Part shown: positions 52,585 through 61,747 of the stretch, piece by piece
Layout: every line of letters begins with the position of its first letter
Position numbering within the stretch: the first letter of the stretch is position 1
DNA from: Pokkaliibacter sp. MBI-7
Lineage (GTDB): Bacteria; Pseudomonadota; Gammaproteobacteria; Pseudomonadales; Balneatricaceae
Reading direction: 5' to 3'
DNA: 64,000 nucleotides
NCBI RefSeq assembly: GCF_029846635.1
Contig: NZ_JARVTG010000002.1
Coordinates: 1 to 64,000 of the forward strand
Translations under genes and position numbers: made by a program
The notes under the pieces: generated by a model
Databases searched by the model: none
Told to the model about the DNA's origin: nothing
Seen by the model: only the letters and a program-made list of their open reading frames with translations

Positions 52585-55500
52585 TCACCCAACTGCCTCG
52601 ACTTTAGCTTTCAGCTCAGCCGCCCGTTCAGCTACCAGCTCGGGATGGTAAACTGGATTGCGTTGATCAATGAGTTCCTGTCCCGCCGCGAAAATCTTTG
52701 TGTGGTCAACCACCACATCCCTTTCCTCACGGCAGATGGTATAGATCTGATCCATCTCTTTGCCGATTTTAAGGGTTACTTCGGGCGGGGCTGCAATCAG
52801 TAGTTGCAGCCCAATTTTTTTGAGGAAGGCAACTGCAGCGCTTGCATTCCCACCATCCATGTTGTTGAACGCTTCATCGAGGAGGACCAAAGACGCTCCT
52901 CGAGCTGAGTGACCACGGATCTTGTAGACGTTCATAAAGCTTGCGGCCAGTGCTATATATGCTGGTGTCTGTTGCTCACCACCTGACCCGGTTTTTTGCA
53001 TATCTGACACACGGCGCTCAGCCCCAGTAGCAGGGTTGCGCATTTTCATATCGTAGGTAAAGAAACCGCGATAGTCCCTTATCTCATTGATTAAATCGTC
53101 GCCACTGATCAGTGCCTCTTTCAACAGGGCGATTGCTGGATGCTCTGATACTGTTTCGAACAATGTACCGACCAACTCAGTCTCTTCCTTATCTGCGGTC
53201 GTAATGTACTCGTAGACGGTATTCATGCCCTCAGTATCGAGAACCTTAAAGTGGAAGCTGTAGATGTTGTCGTGGAACGGGATCTTCTTGAGCAGGTTGT
53301 TGAGCTGATTGAAGGTATATTTCATCTGCTCAAAGCGACTCTGCAGTTCACCTACTATGATGCCTCGGAAGTTTCGCTCCATCTGCTCAGCTGCTTCCTG
53401 GGCCGCTTGACGATGTTTTAGAAGCTGTACCGCTAGGATGCGTTCAACCCAGTCGGTGCAATCCGCCTCGATGAAGTGGTATGCCTCCGTGTCGGCGTTA
53501 TCCAGTTTGGCGGCTTCGAGTAGTTCTTGGCGATTTGCGATATCTTCCGCAAAGTCGGTTGTAAACCCCACCACCTTCTGTTGCAGTTCCGCGCGTGACT
53601 TGATCGCTTTATCCCGTGCCTCTTGATGGTCATCTAGTGCTTTTTTTCGAATCAGGGCATAGATCCCATCTTGGCCTTCAAACTTCTGTTCGTAGGTGTG
53701 CCAGCGTTCAGCCGCTGCAGCTGCATCGTGCAGGGGGGACTTGTCAGTTTCACTGCGAATGTTCTCAGCTGTGTCTCTCTGTGGTCGAAGGCATACAATC
53801 TCAGCATTCATCGCTACAAGTGCGGCCTCGACTTGCTTATACTCGGCGTTGGCGTTTGCGATTGCTGTGCTACACGAGTCGAATTCTGCCTCCGCTTGAT
53901 CCTTTGATGCTTTGAGTCGTTCGTCTTCGGATGTAAGCGGTTTTAACTGCTCTTGAGCAATTGACAGTGCCTTCTCGTCTGCCACCAAGCGTGTGCTTTG
54001 TTCCTGTACGGACACTGCTCCATCTACAATGGCTGCTGATAGACCTGCCCACTGTCGGTTTAGATCACTTAGCGTTGATGCTGGCGCACCTAGATTAACC
54101 ACGCGCCGTGCGAGCAATTCCAGTGCTGTTTCCAGGAGTTCACGCTGCTGTGCTTTCGCGTGCTTGCCAATCAGTAGCCCTTGGATTCGGGCGGTTCCAC
54201 CTACCGTACCGCCGCCCGTCGCGAGGCCCGAGACCATGAGCGCTTTGCGCTCTCTTCTAAGTTCATCGCGCGTTACTGCCATCTTCGTCTTGTCCAGAAC
54301 GATGTTCATGAAGCCGCGTGCGATCGGGTCGGTGGTTTCGATCAGTGTTGAAACCATTCGGTCAGTAGGTGTTTTGTTGGCGCGAATAGCATGGTCAGGG
54401 TTAATCATGCGTGCTCGCTTGAGCCGAGGTTCTTGCTTCTGTGCCGCTTCGTACACTTCAAGTGCATGGTTAAAGTCATGCTCAGCCACTACCAACGCTT
54501 CGCGGTTAGGTCCCAGGTACGACTCCAAAGCTTCCTGCCATTCTTTATTGGTAACCTCACAAAGATCACAGACGGGTACGGACTGAATCCCCTCGCGCTT
54601 AAGCAGTTCAATCGCCATGCTCGTCGCTGAGTGGATGTCGGATAGCCCCTGCTTAAGTCGGTCAATACGCCCCTGCAAGCCTTTACCTTCTTCCTTGATT
54701 CGGTTCAGCTCGCGGCTCACGTCCTTATCGGCGCCTTCCAAGAGAGCTGTGATCTCGCCTAACAGCGATTTTGTGCCTTTGATCCTGGCGGCCACATTGA
54801 ATGTATTAGCGGGATCCGAGGTGGATAGACTGTCGACGCCTGCTTGCTCTAGTACATCCACACAGCCTGCCCAATGTTTGGCTAACAGCTCGAAACTCTG
54901 GATGTCTAGTGTGATTGGAAATCCTTGCTGTATCACAGAACGCACTGCTACCTGCAGCGCACGGATTGAATGGGTTAGATTGGACTTGGATTGAGATACT
55001 TGCTTCTGTGCTGCATCAACGGATTTGCTCAAACTCGCGGCATCAGATTTTAGCCATGCAGTGTGTGCATCTTCACGACGTTGCCTGAGTTCAGATAGCC
55101 GAGGCGTCTCTCGGGCGATGGTACGTTTCGCTGTTTCTAGACGCTCCTGCTCCGCTCCTTGCTCATCCTCCAAGCGACTGAGTTCTTCATCGAGCCGCAC
55201 TGCCTCGGCTTCCTGTGAAACCCATAGCGCATGATGGGCGTTGGTTCGGTGCCTCGTTACCTTCTCCGCCTCTTTGAGCAATGCCTCTCGAGCGCCTTTG
55301 TGGCTCTCGGCACGCGCGATTTCCTCCTCAATGCGTTGATGCTCGAGAAGATCTTCACGCAGTTGGTCGGTTTCAATCGGATCCGGGGGCAGGATGAAGT
55401 CTCGTATGAAGGGATCGATCGGACTGTCCATTTTCAGTTGAAGAGCGTTCGATAACGTCTTAACTAGCAAGTCAGGCTCGATCTTGGCACTGCGCGTCTG

Positions 55501-56097
55501 ATTGACAGACATCGCCTCAGAAATTTTTTCCCGTATCATCCTCGCATTATCGAGTGTCTCATAGCTAACCGCTCCACGATGTTCTTTAGTGGTCAGCTTC
55601 ATCCGCTCGACAAACTCACGCCACGGCAGAAAGGTGTCATCCCCGGACAACAGATCAACTTCAGTGATGTGGCGGCCTTTGATGATATGGCCACGGGTCT
55701 CAATGTTCGGCGATTGGATGTTGGCATAAACAGACAGACCAAAAGCATATGGGCGTTGTTGGTCGTCGTACCAGTTCAGGAATATGTAGGTGTTGGCACT
55801 CTCGCGCTGGACACTTATTGCATCGTTTTCTTTAAGCTCGCCCAACGCATAGCTGCGTGCAGATCGCTCCGAGGTTTTAGCGTCAGAAGCCGCATTGTAA
55901 CGGGTTTTTCGTTGGTCGCCCCCCATCAACACAAACTGAATAGCATCAAATATCGTTGTTTTTCCCGCTCCGTTCTCACCCGATACCAGCGTCGCTGATA
56001 CGTTCAGATAGATCGTTTCCAGCTCAAATAGGTACCACTGTGCAAGAACAACATTATGGAGGGTATGTGCCGAGATGGGATTATTCTGCGTTGTCAT
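52585..56097 (-). CDS. jetC: Wadjet SMC-like ATPase JetC
   Basis: The start at 56097 has GAGGAG seven bases upstream and overlaps the jetB stop. 1170 residues. Walker A is LVSGENGAGKTTIFDAIQF (about residue 40); long coiled coils run through the middle with a hinge around residues 540-640; the signature is KTGSGGEQQTPAYIALAASF and Walker B is LVLLDEAFNNMDGG near the end. It is the condensin-like motor of the JetABC complex. All ATPase motifs are intact. Confidence 0.97.
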   Translation of the reverse strand: MTTQNNPISAHTLHNVVLAQWYLFELETIYLNVSATLVSGENGAGKTTIFDAIQFVLMGGDQRKTRYNAASDAKTSERSARSYALGELKENDAISVQRESANTYIFLNWYDDQQRPYAFGLSVYANIQSPNIETRGHIIKGRHITEVDLLSGDDTFLPWREFVERMKLTTKEHRGAVSYETLDNARMIREKISEAMSVNQTRSAKIEPDLLVKTLSNALQLKMDSPIDPFIRDFILPPDPIETDQLREDLLEHQRIEEEIARAESHKGAREALLKEAEKVTRHRTNAHHALWVSQEAEAVRLDEELSRLEDEQGAEQERLETAKRTIARETPRLSELRQRREDAHTAWLKSDAASLSKSVDAAQKQVSQSKSNLTHSIRALQVAVRSVIQQGFPITLDIQSFELLAKHWAGCVDVLEQAGVDSLSTSDPANTFNVAARIKGTKSLLGEITALLEGADKDVSRELNRIKEEGKGLQGRIDRLKQGLSDIHSATSMAIELLKREGIQSVPVCDLCEVTNKEWQEALESYLGPNREALVVAEHDFNHALEVYEAAQKQEPRLKRARMINPDHAIRANKTPTDRMVSTLIETTDPIARGFMNIVLDKTKMAVTRDELRRERKALMVSGLATGGGTVGGTARIQGLLIGKHAKAQQRELLETALELLARRVVNLGAPASTLSDLNRQWAGLSAAIVDGAVSVQEQSTRLVADEKALSIAQEQLKPLTSEDERLKASKDQAEAEFDSCSTAIANANAEYKQVEAALVAMNAEIVCLRPQRDTAENIRSETDKSPLHDAAAAAERWHTYEQKFEGQDGIYALIRKKALDDHQEARDKAIKSRAELQQKVVGFTTDFAEDIANRQELLEAAKLDNADTEAYHFIEADCTDWVERILAVQLLKHRQAAQEAAEQMERNFRGIIVGELQSRFEQMKYTFNQLNNLLKKIPFHDNIYSFHFKVLDTEGMNTVYEYITTADKEETELVGTLFETVSEHPAIALLKEALISGDDLINEIRDYRGFFTYDMKMRNPATGAERRVSDMQKTGSGGEQQTPAYIALAASFMNVYKIRGHSARGASLVLLDEAFNNMDGGNASAAVAFLKKIGLQLLIAAPPEVTLKIGKEMDQIYTICREERDVVVDHTKIFAAGQELIDQRNPVYHPELVAERAAELKAKVEAVG

Positions 56098-56752
56098 CGG
56101 ACAGCTCCTCACTCTCAATGTCATCGGTTTCTTCGTGCGCCGTTTCGCTAAGCGAAGATTCGGAGGTGTAGCTATCTAAAAAGCGGTTGAGCGTACCCAC
56201 GTAGGTTGGGCTTACCACACGGGTGATGTTGGGGAGTACAGTCACCTCGTAGAGTTTTGTGTCTGGGTCCCTATTTCCGAGTTCAATAATTCCCTTCTTC
56301 CTCAGAATTTCCATGGCGTTGTTGGTATCTGTAATGAGAGGTATTTCTCCCTTAACGTGCTCGTACTGATTTAAAAGCTCGACAGTTGGCGGAGTTACAC
56401 GGCCAAGCTCCGTACGTCCCATCGATGCTTCGGCGTCATACATTTTCCGAAGGATGAGGAGAAAAAGCGTCGAGGTGATATCCAGTTGCTTACCCGAACC
56501 ACGAGGCAAGACTCCCGCATAGCCAAAGTTGCGATCGTAGTGCCATGTCATGTCCAGCCCATCAAAGAGCTTGTGAAAATAGGTCTGATTATCCTCACAC
56601 AGCTTAAAGTGCTCTTTTTGGCCACGTTTTCCCTTCCATACCCACTGTTTCTGCAGCAGATACGCTGCTGTATTGCGTAGGCTGTCGGCATAGTCCTGAG
56701 ATGTTTTCGCCTCGATATCTTTCAGCTCTCTGAGCACGATTTCACTGGCCAT
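56081..56752 (-). CDS. jetB: Wadjet subunit JetB (DUF4194)
   Basis: A 223-residue protein: AAYLLQKQWVWKGKRGQKEHF near the N-terminus, a winged-helix-like middle (LFLLILRKMYDAEASMGRTE) and an acidic tail (ETDDIESEELSDDNAE). It corresponds to the KITE/MukE-like subunit that binds the JetC motor. It overlaps jetA by 11 bases and jetC by 17. Confidence 0.95.
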   Translation of the reverse strand: MASEIVLRELKDIEAKTSQDYADSLRNTAAYLLQKQWVWKGKRGQKEHFKLCEDNQTYFHKLFDGLDMTWHYDRNFGYAGVLPRGSGKQLDITSTLFLLILRKMYDAEASMGRTELGRVTPPTVELLNQYEHVKGEIPLITDTNNAMEILRKKGIIELGNRDPDTKLYEVTVLPNITRVVSPTYVGTLNRFLDSYTSESSLSETAHEETDDIESEELSDDNAE

Positions 56753-58148
56753 GTGAGTGTTTCTCCGTGGTGGCGTGCCGGCGGATTGTCAGGCGAAGAC
56801 CGGCCATCTGTTCAAGGTCCGTCCACTCTCCCTCATCGAATTCAACGCAGTACGTAAATTTCAGAGGGTAGAGTGGATGCGCTTTCGATAAGCCTTGTGC
56901 CAGTAGGCGCAAATGAAGTGCTGCCATCATGTCATCAGCGGTGTCGATCCTAAGGTCATCCGTCGTTATCTGAACTCGCCCGCGGAGGTTTGATTCAATG
57001 AAGTTGGCAACACGCGCGGGATCACATTTTTGGAAGTGAATGTGCTCTTGCTTGAGCTGGTTGTAAGCCCGTTTTTCCCATAGCGGCTTTTGTTGTCTGC
57101 GTGCGGTCGGTACTGGAGGTATAGGCTTTGCCTTAGGGGATGCCAACCGGCTATCGGCGAGTAGTTCTTCACCTATTAACGGGCTAGGTAAGGTGGTGAG
57201 CTTAGCTTCAGTACCGATGCGATCAAGCAGCCCCTGAATTTGTTGACCCATATTGCTGGGGGTGTGCACGGTATACTTGATCTTCTCGTGCATCCGACGG
57301 GTTATCCGGCGTGCGTAGTCCTGGGTCTTCTTGAACAGTGGATCGATACTGTCAAACGCTCTGCTCAAGCGATCCAGATCTGCTTCCACAAGCTGAGTCG
57401 AAGGGTTTGAAATATCATCGCGCTTATAGGCCTTAGCGCAGGCTTCCATACGTTCTGGGCTGAAACGGATATCGCTAACCAGCTTACGAATCATACTCGC
57501 ATGGAGGTTGGGGTTTCCTTTCAGAGCCAACTTCTCAATGTTGGGCAGAAAGAGCTCGCCCAAGTAGTTGTCAAAGTAAAAGGCGAAATTGTTAGTGCCC
57601 TGGGCGGAACCACTACTGATTACATGATGGATTTCGCGGATGTTCCCCACAAGTGCTCTGAGTCGGTTTAAGAAGCCTTCCATGTCATCAGCTGCTTTGC
57701 GTACTAATGACCCGTTGGCTGGCTCCTTTACCACGTCAGAGAGGTTCGAGCGTACCGCCAAACACACCACACCTAATGAGGGATGCTCGGCACTCATACT
57801 GCCTATAAAGTGCAATAGTCTTCGAGCATCTTGCGCCATCCACACAACATATCGATATCCGTTCTCCTGCTCTTCCCGAATCCACCCCGTGTCACGCAGT
57901 CTGTTATAGATGTACTGTTCCGGAGCTGGATTTCCTGCTGCAGCCTCACCCGACTCTATTTCAAGACGAAGATTCTTATTAGCGATATAGTCCCGAAGGA
58001 AGACTCGCACTTGTAGCGGCGTAGGTTCATCGACCAGTTGTGCCGGATCCAGGAAAGCATCAAGCTCAACTAATAACGAGAGCATCGACCGCCCGTTCTC
58101 ACCCGATATGGGTTTAAACAGATTGGTATTGAGAGTGGCAAAGCTCAC
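56742..58148 (-). CDS. jetA: Wadjet subunit JetA (DUF3375)
   Basis: A 468-residue protein, the MukF/kleisin-like subunit. N-terminal winged-helix part (LVDEPTPLQVRVFLRDYIANK), then a long helical region (AFDSIDPLFKKTQDYARRIT) and a C-terminal strand-rich domain (HIHFQKCDPARVANFIESNL). First gene of the operon, 177 bases from the divergent WYL regulator, with inverted repeats in between. Confidence 0.95.
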   Translation of the reverse strand: MSFATLNTNLFKPISGENGRSMLSLLVELDAFLDPAQLVDEPTPLQVRVFLRDYIANKNLRLEIESGEAAAGNPAPEQYIYNRLRDTGWIREEQENGYRYVVWMAQDARRLLHFIGSMSAEHPSLGVVCLAVRSNLSDVVKEPANGSLVRKAADDMEGFLNRLRALVGNIREIHHVISSGSAQGTNNFAFYFDNYLGELFLPNIEKLALKGNPNLHASMIRKLVSDIRFSPERMEACAKAYKRDDISNPSTQLVEADLDRLSRAFDSIDPLFKKTQDYARRITRRMHEKIKYTVHTPSNMGQQIQGLLDRIGTEAKLTTLPSPLIGEELLADSRLASPKAKPIPPVPTARRQQKPLWEKRAYNQLKQEHIHFQKCDPARVANFIESNLRGRVQITTDDLRIDTADDMMAALHLRLLAQGLSKAHPLYPLKFTYCVEFDEGEWTDLEQMAGLRLTIRRHATTEKHSHGQ

Positions 58149-58211
58149 TGAATCACCTTATGCGCTGTCGTTACGTTCTTAGTCCACGTAGAGGAGCACT
58201 GCAGACCGCCA

Positions 58212-58260
58212 ATGTATCTATATTTTATACATCTATATATTAAATATAGGTAGTAGATGT
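58212..58260. promoter_or_regulatory. Inverted repeats between jetA and the WYL regulator, probable operators
   Basis: ATGTAT (58212-58217) and ATACAT (58227-58232) form one palindrome, and ACATCTA (58229-58235) and TAGATGT (58254-58260) a second that overlaps it. The stretch is very AT-rich and lies in the shared divergent promoter region. WYL-type regulators of defence loci bind such repeats. Confidence 0.6.
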
Positions 58261-58324
58261 TTATACAGTATCCACTTACACTGCTGTGGTATGAGTCATT
58301 AGGCGAGAGTGGAAGGGCCGCTAG

Positions 58325-59323
58325 ATGCAGTATTCGCAGTACATCAAACCCGCGATCGCGTCAGACAAGCAAGCAGTCTCCGTGACGGATTTGGCTAGTA
58401 AGCGACTTGAAGCTGGAGCGTATTCGCACCCGCAGTGGCTGCGCCTGTGTTATATCGAACGCCAGTTACTCTGGGAGAGACGGTTAACTACGACCATGCT
58501 GATGGAGACCTTTGGGATCTCGCGTCCCCAGGCTCAGAAAGACATAAAACTTTATCAGCAAATCGCTCCAAAGGCGGTAAAGCAATATCAGTTGGGTATT
58601 CCCTACCATCAACCCTCTGAAAGCTTTGAGCCGGTTTTGCTGTCCGAAGCGGATTTACAGTGGCAGACCATAGAAGAGTACGCGCCGCCCGTGGCCGCCC
58701 ACGCCACCGAAATGCCGATGCTGACGCGCCGCCACAATCTGTGCGTCCTAGCCCGGTTGCTCTCGGCCATCGAACACCAGCGGTCTATCGAAGCCGTGGT
58801 TGCTTCGATGAATTCACCTAAGGGGCGTGGCCGACGGCTAACGCCTACGGCAATCGCGTTCGTTAACAACCGTTACCACGTACGCGCGTTTTGCTGGGAT
58901 AGCTTGGCGTATCGTGATTTCCTCATTGGTCGATTTAAAAGCACACCCAAAGTGGTCAAACCCTCTAAGTCCACGAAGGACTGGGGAGAGAGCGCCCCGG
59001 CTTTTGAGCGCTGTAGAGGTATTCCACCTGAGTTTGATGTTGAGTGGGAGCAGATAGTCGAACTTGAACTGAGACCTAATCCGCACCTTAGTGAAGATCA
59101 ACAAGCCTTAATCGTTACCGATTACGAGTTAGATGAGGATGGGGCTGGGAAACCCAAAAGGATTAGACTTCGCAAACCGCTAATCGGCTATTTCTTGGTG
59201 GATAATCGTATTCCAGCGAGCGAAGCTGAATACAACATGGCTGTAGAGGGAAATGCTAAGGCTTGGCCCGTATTTGCCTTTGAGGCTGGCTCAAATAGGC
59301 CTGCCCATGAACTGGGGTTCTAG
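58325..59323 (+). CDS. WYL-domain transcriptional regulator of the Wadjet locus (BrxR/CapW-like)
   Basis: A 332-residue protein. An N-terminal winged helix-turn-helix (about residues 40-80; LLWERRLTTTMLMETFGISR) precedes a WYL domain (RRLTPTAIAFVNNRYHVRAFCWDSLAYRDFLIGR; key words seen as YHVRAFC and FLIGRF) and a C-terminal WCX-like part. BrxR/CapW proteins repress defence operons and release them on a nucleic-acid-like signal. Transcribed away from jetABCD across a palindrome-rich gap. A role as repressor of Wadjet is inferred from family and layout. Confidence 0.9.
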   Translation: MQYSQYIKPAIASDKQAVSVTDLASKRLEAGAYSHPQWLRLCYIERQLLWERRLTTTMLMETFGISRPQAQKDIKLYQQIAPKAVKQYQLGIPYHQPSESFEPVLLSEADLQWQTIEEYAPPVAAHATEMPMLTRRHNLCVLARLLSAIEHQRSIEAVVASMNSPKGRGRRLTPTAIAFVNNRYHVRAFCWDSLAYRDFLIGRFKSTPKVVKPSKSTKDWGESAPAFERCRGIPPEFDVEWEQIVELELRPNPHLSEDQQALIVTDYELDEDGAGKPKRIRLRKPLIGYFLVDNRIPASEAEYNMAVEGNAKAWPVFAFEAGSNRPAHELGF

Positions 59324-59422
59324 CCTGCTTGAATTAATGTAGAGCAAGTTTTACGCGGCGTGCTTTGATTAATCAATCAATCCACTTCAGCACGAAGCGC
59401 TCCAATATCCACACGGGCCTAT

Positions 59423-59617
59423 TTAACGATCCAGCCGCCCGCAGAATACACCAAACTCCTCATGGCAGTTCTTGCACCAGGTCTGACCGTCTGCGATGCC
59501 ATCCATATACACCATGAACTCTGGAGAGAAATAGTCGTAGCAGTGATCGCACTCGATTCTTGAGCCCATTTCGTTTTTGTCAGACGTGGTCTCAGTCGGT
59601 GGTGTCGCCGTTGCCAT
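59423..59617 (-). CDS. Small zinc-ribbon-like protein
   Basis: The start at 59617 (MATATPPTETTSDKN) gives 64 residues with two CXXC pairs (ECDHCYDY and WCKNCHEE) plus a late cysteine, a typical small zinc-binding knuckle. It overlaps the preceding gene by 26 bases. Function unknown. Confidence 0.6.
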   Translation of the reverse strand: MATATPPTETTSDKNEMGSRIECDHCYDYFSPEFMVYMDGIADGQTWCKNCHEEFGVFCGRLDR

Positions 59618-59786
59618 CCAGGCTCTCCTTCTCAAGTCGTTCGCGTAGCTTCTGCATAACCGCATCCGGTGGGTAGATCCGCTGCCAATGAGTTAACTGT
59701 TCGGCATCCAGCCAGGATTTCAGAGCTTGCGGGTCTTTCCCTGTGAGGTAGTCACCGCTAATCCCGCGCCGTTCCCAGCTATTCAA
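59592..59786 (-). CDS. Small unknown protein, 5' end uncertain
   Basis: From TTG 59786 the frame gives 64 residues (NSWERRGISGDYLTGKDPQA; EQLTHWQRIYPPDAVMQKLR). The same frame reads naturally further upstream (GWYYGNTR) but has no start there; dropping one base near 59816 would join it to a GTG with NFLRWYY. A truncated or frameshifted 5' end is likely. Confidence 0.45.
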   Translation of the reverse strand: MNSWERRGISGDYLTGKDPQALKSWLDAEQLTHWQRIYPPDAVMQKLRERLEKESLDGNGDTTD

Positions 59787-59860
59787 TCTTGTGTTCCCAT
59801 AGTACCAACCGGAGGAAGTTCACACTCTATAGGAGTCCACGTTGAGCCACCTTGCCTTTT

Positions 59861-60043
59861 CTACAGCAGGATGAGGAGTTCGTTGTCCCGGTGCCGTGTG
59901 TATCCCCTCAATCGGCTTAGGTGGCTCCGCACATCTAAGGCAGCTAGCCGTTCCAGCTTGTGCTTGTAGCGCTTGCTCGGGTCCCCCGATTCATTCAGGG
60001 AATCGATCCCATAGTTATAGGCTTTGACGATCGCGATTTTCAT
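59861..60043 (-). CDS. Small hypothetical protein
   Basis: 60 residues from ATG 60043 (MKIAIVKAYNYGIDSLNESG), basic C-terminal half. No motif recognised. It may be a fragment of a longer reading that includes 60055-60246. Confidence 0.35.
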   Translation of the reverse strand: MKIAIVKAYNYGIDSLNESGDPSKRYKHKLERLAALDVRSHLSRLRGYTRHRDNELLILL

Positions 60044-60054
60044 ATCTCGACTTT

Positions 60055-60246
60055 CTACCTCGACCGGCATGCATCCCTGCAGCGGAAGCCGGTCTTGTCG
60101 AGTGTCAGCGTGACCGTGGTGGCCTTACCGATGGAGCCAGCCTGACTGTAGATGATTTGCGGATTGAGCTCAAAGGGCAAATGCATGACACTCCCGTGCC
60201 TGAAATACATATCTCGGAACAAAGCAGTGGTGCCGTCCTGCATCAA
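60055..60246 (-). CDS. Small hypothetical protein
   Basis: 63 residues or, from ATG 60186, 43 residues (HLPFELNPQIIYSQAGSIGK). Weak coding evidence; no motif recognised. Confidence 0.3.
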   Translation of the reverse strand: MMQDGTTALFRDMYFRHGSVMHLPFELNPQIIYSQAGSIGKATTVTLTLDKTGFRCRDACRSR

Positions 60247-60310
60247 GCCTGACGGCGGGACAGAGGATTGGATTGTGGTGTGATGGCAGTGGAGGCATCA
60301 GGCAATGGAG

Positions 60311-61225
60311 TTATTTTCCACCCGCACCCTGATCAGACCGCAGCTGGACAGCAGCCAGTAGAGTGGCATTCTGAGCCTGCATCACCTCCCACTGACCTGA
60401 GAGCTTTGCAGTAGATTCACGGGCGGCTGCCGCATCATGCCGCGCCGCTTCCAGCGCCTCTTTAGTCTGATTCAGCATCTCGGTCATTCGTGCGGTATCC
60501 TGCTCCACCCTCGCCCGGTAATCGGCGTGCACCTTAGCATCTGCCGCCGCCCTGGCCTTGTGCTCGGCCAACTCACCCCGCAGCGTTTCGATCTTTTCGG
60601 CTGCTTCTCGACGAGCTGTATCTAGCTCGGCCCGCACCGCCTTCATGTCAGAGTGTGCCTGCTCCAGCTCTTGAGCATGAGTTTCCGCCGCAACCTTTAC
60701 CGCTTGTTCAGACGCTGCCAAACGCTCACGTAGCTGAGCCAACTCGACAGCCTGTGCCTGTCCATGAGTTCGCGCTTCACTGAGCTGCCTTTCCAGCAAC
60801 TCAACTTCCGCCTGCGACTCATCCAACCGTGTCTCCAGCTCATCAACCGTCTGTGCGGCATCAACCAGCTCCCGCTCTGCCTGCACGCGCTGCTCCCCAG
60901 TCGTGCGCAGCACGTCGGCGACCCGACGCTCAGCTGCCTTCACCGCCTTGTCGTTCAACTCGACAGCTAACGTCGCAAGCCGCTCGGTCAGCGACTTGGT
61001 GACAGCTGCGACTTCCTCAGCCACTTCGACTGGCAACTCCGCCACAGGTTCAGCCTCTGTTGTGTTCTTTGCCGCCAAATGCTCATCCCACACTTGTTTG
61101 AGCCGATTGGGGTTGCCGCCACCGACCTTCTGCCGTAGGGCGAAGCCGGTCACATTGCGACCAGCGGCCACCAGGGCTTCGCCAGCAGCGATGATCTCTT
61201 CCGGGGAAAACTCAGCAGGGCGCAT
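60311..61225 (-). CDS. kfrA: KfrA-like plasmid DNA-binding protein
   Basis: The start at 61225 (MRPAEFSPEEIIAAG) follows GGAGG. 304 residues. The N-terminal KfrA domain (about residues 1-60: EEIIAAGEALVAAGRNVTGF, NPNRLKQVWDEHLA) is a helix-turn-helix. The rest is one long alanine/glutamate-rich coiled coil. KfrA proteins bind palindromes in their own promoter, form filaments and help plasmid maintenance. The promoter contains a suitable palindrome. Confidence 0.88.
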   Translation of the reverse strand: MRPAEFSPEEIIAAGEALVAAGRNVTGFALRQKVGGGNPNRLKQVWDEHLAAKNTTEAEPVAELPVEVAEEVAAVTKSLTERLATLAVELNDKAVKAAERRVADVLRTTGEQRVQAERELVDAAQTVDELETRLDESQAEVELLERQLSEARTHGQAQAVELAQLRERLAASEQAVKVAAETHAQELEQAHSDMKAVRAELDTARREAAEKIETLRGELAEHKARAAADAKVHADYRARVEQDTARMTEMLNQTKEALEAARHDAAAARESTAKLSGQWEVMQAQNATLLAAVQLRSDQGAGGK

Positions 61226-61244
61226 AACCGATCCTCCATCACGT

Positions 61245-61283
61245 GATAATCTCATTATATCAAAACAAACAAACAAACAAATA
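61245..61283 (-). promoter_or_regulatory. kfrA promoter with tetranucleotide repeat and palindrome
   Basis: On the minus strand a TATAAT -10 box lies in a palindrome (ATAAT-CTC-ATTAT, 61246-61258). Directly upstream, four to five TTTG repeats (61262-61283) fill the place of the -35 box and spacer. The palindrome is a likely autoregulatory site for KfrA. Confidence 0.5.
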
Positions 61284-61518
61284 AATACCCTATTCTCCCA
61301 GGTGTTGTACCTGGGGCCTGCTCACGAAACGGGCGGATTGGGACGTTAAGCTGTTGACATGGGGCGGGTGTGGCAAACAAATAAAGATGGTAACTTAAAT
61401 TGCAGATTGGCACCTATATGATGCATTAAATATAAAACATAAATATATAAAGTAGGTAACAAACTACCCTAATTTCACTCCAACCAAGCAAAATGCTTGT
61501 AATAAAGACAGTTACTTT

Positions 61519-61729
61519 CATTCAGCGAACCATTTTCCCTCCAACGAAGAGACGTAGGTCAGCAGATCGGCCGATAGCAGCTTTCCTTCGCGTTTCTGTC
61601 TGGCGATGACTTCGCCAAGTTTCATTGTACTCCAGAAGATGAAGATCGCCGTGTCCAAGTTCATGCCGGCGATCCGGTGATGTTGACCTTCGGCGAAACG
61701 GTCTTTCGTCCCGCCGATGTAAGCTGATT
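61519..61729 (-). pseudogene. Remnant of a Tn3-family transposase C-terminus
   Basis: The minus strand encodes about 69 residues: GGTKDRFAEGQHHRIAGMNL, then DTAIFIFWSTMKLGEVIARQ and LLSADLLTYVSSLEGKWFAE, then a stop. This resembles the end of Tn3-type TnpA (R-x-R-F-E-x-Q-x-x-R-x-x-G-L-N-L ... W-N-T). The frame is closed upstream by a stop at about 61730, so only the tail remains. Confidence 0.5.
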
Positions 61730-61747
61730 ACCCGCTTCAGATCATGA

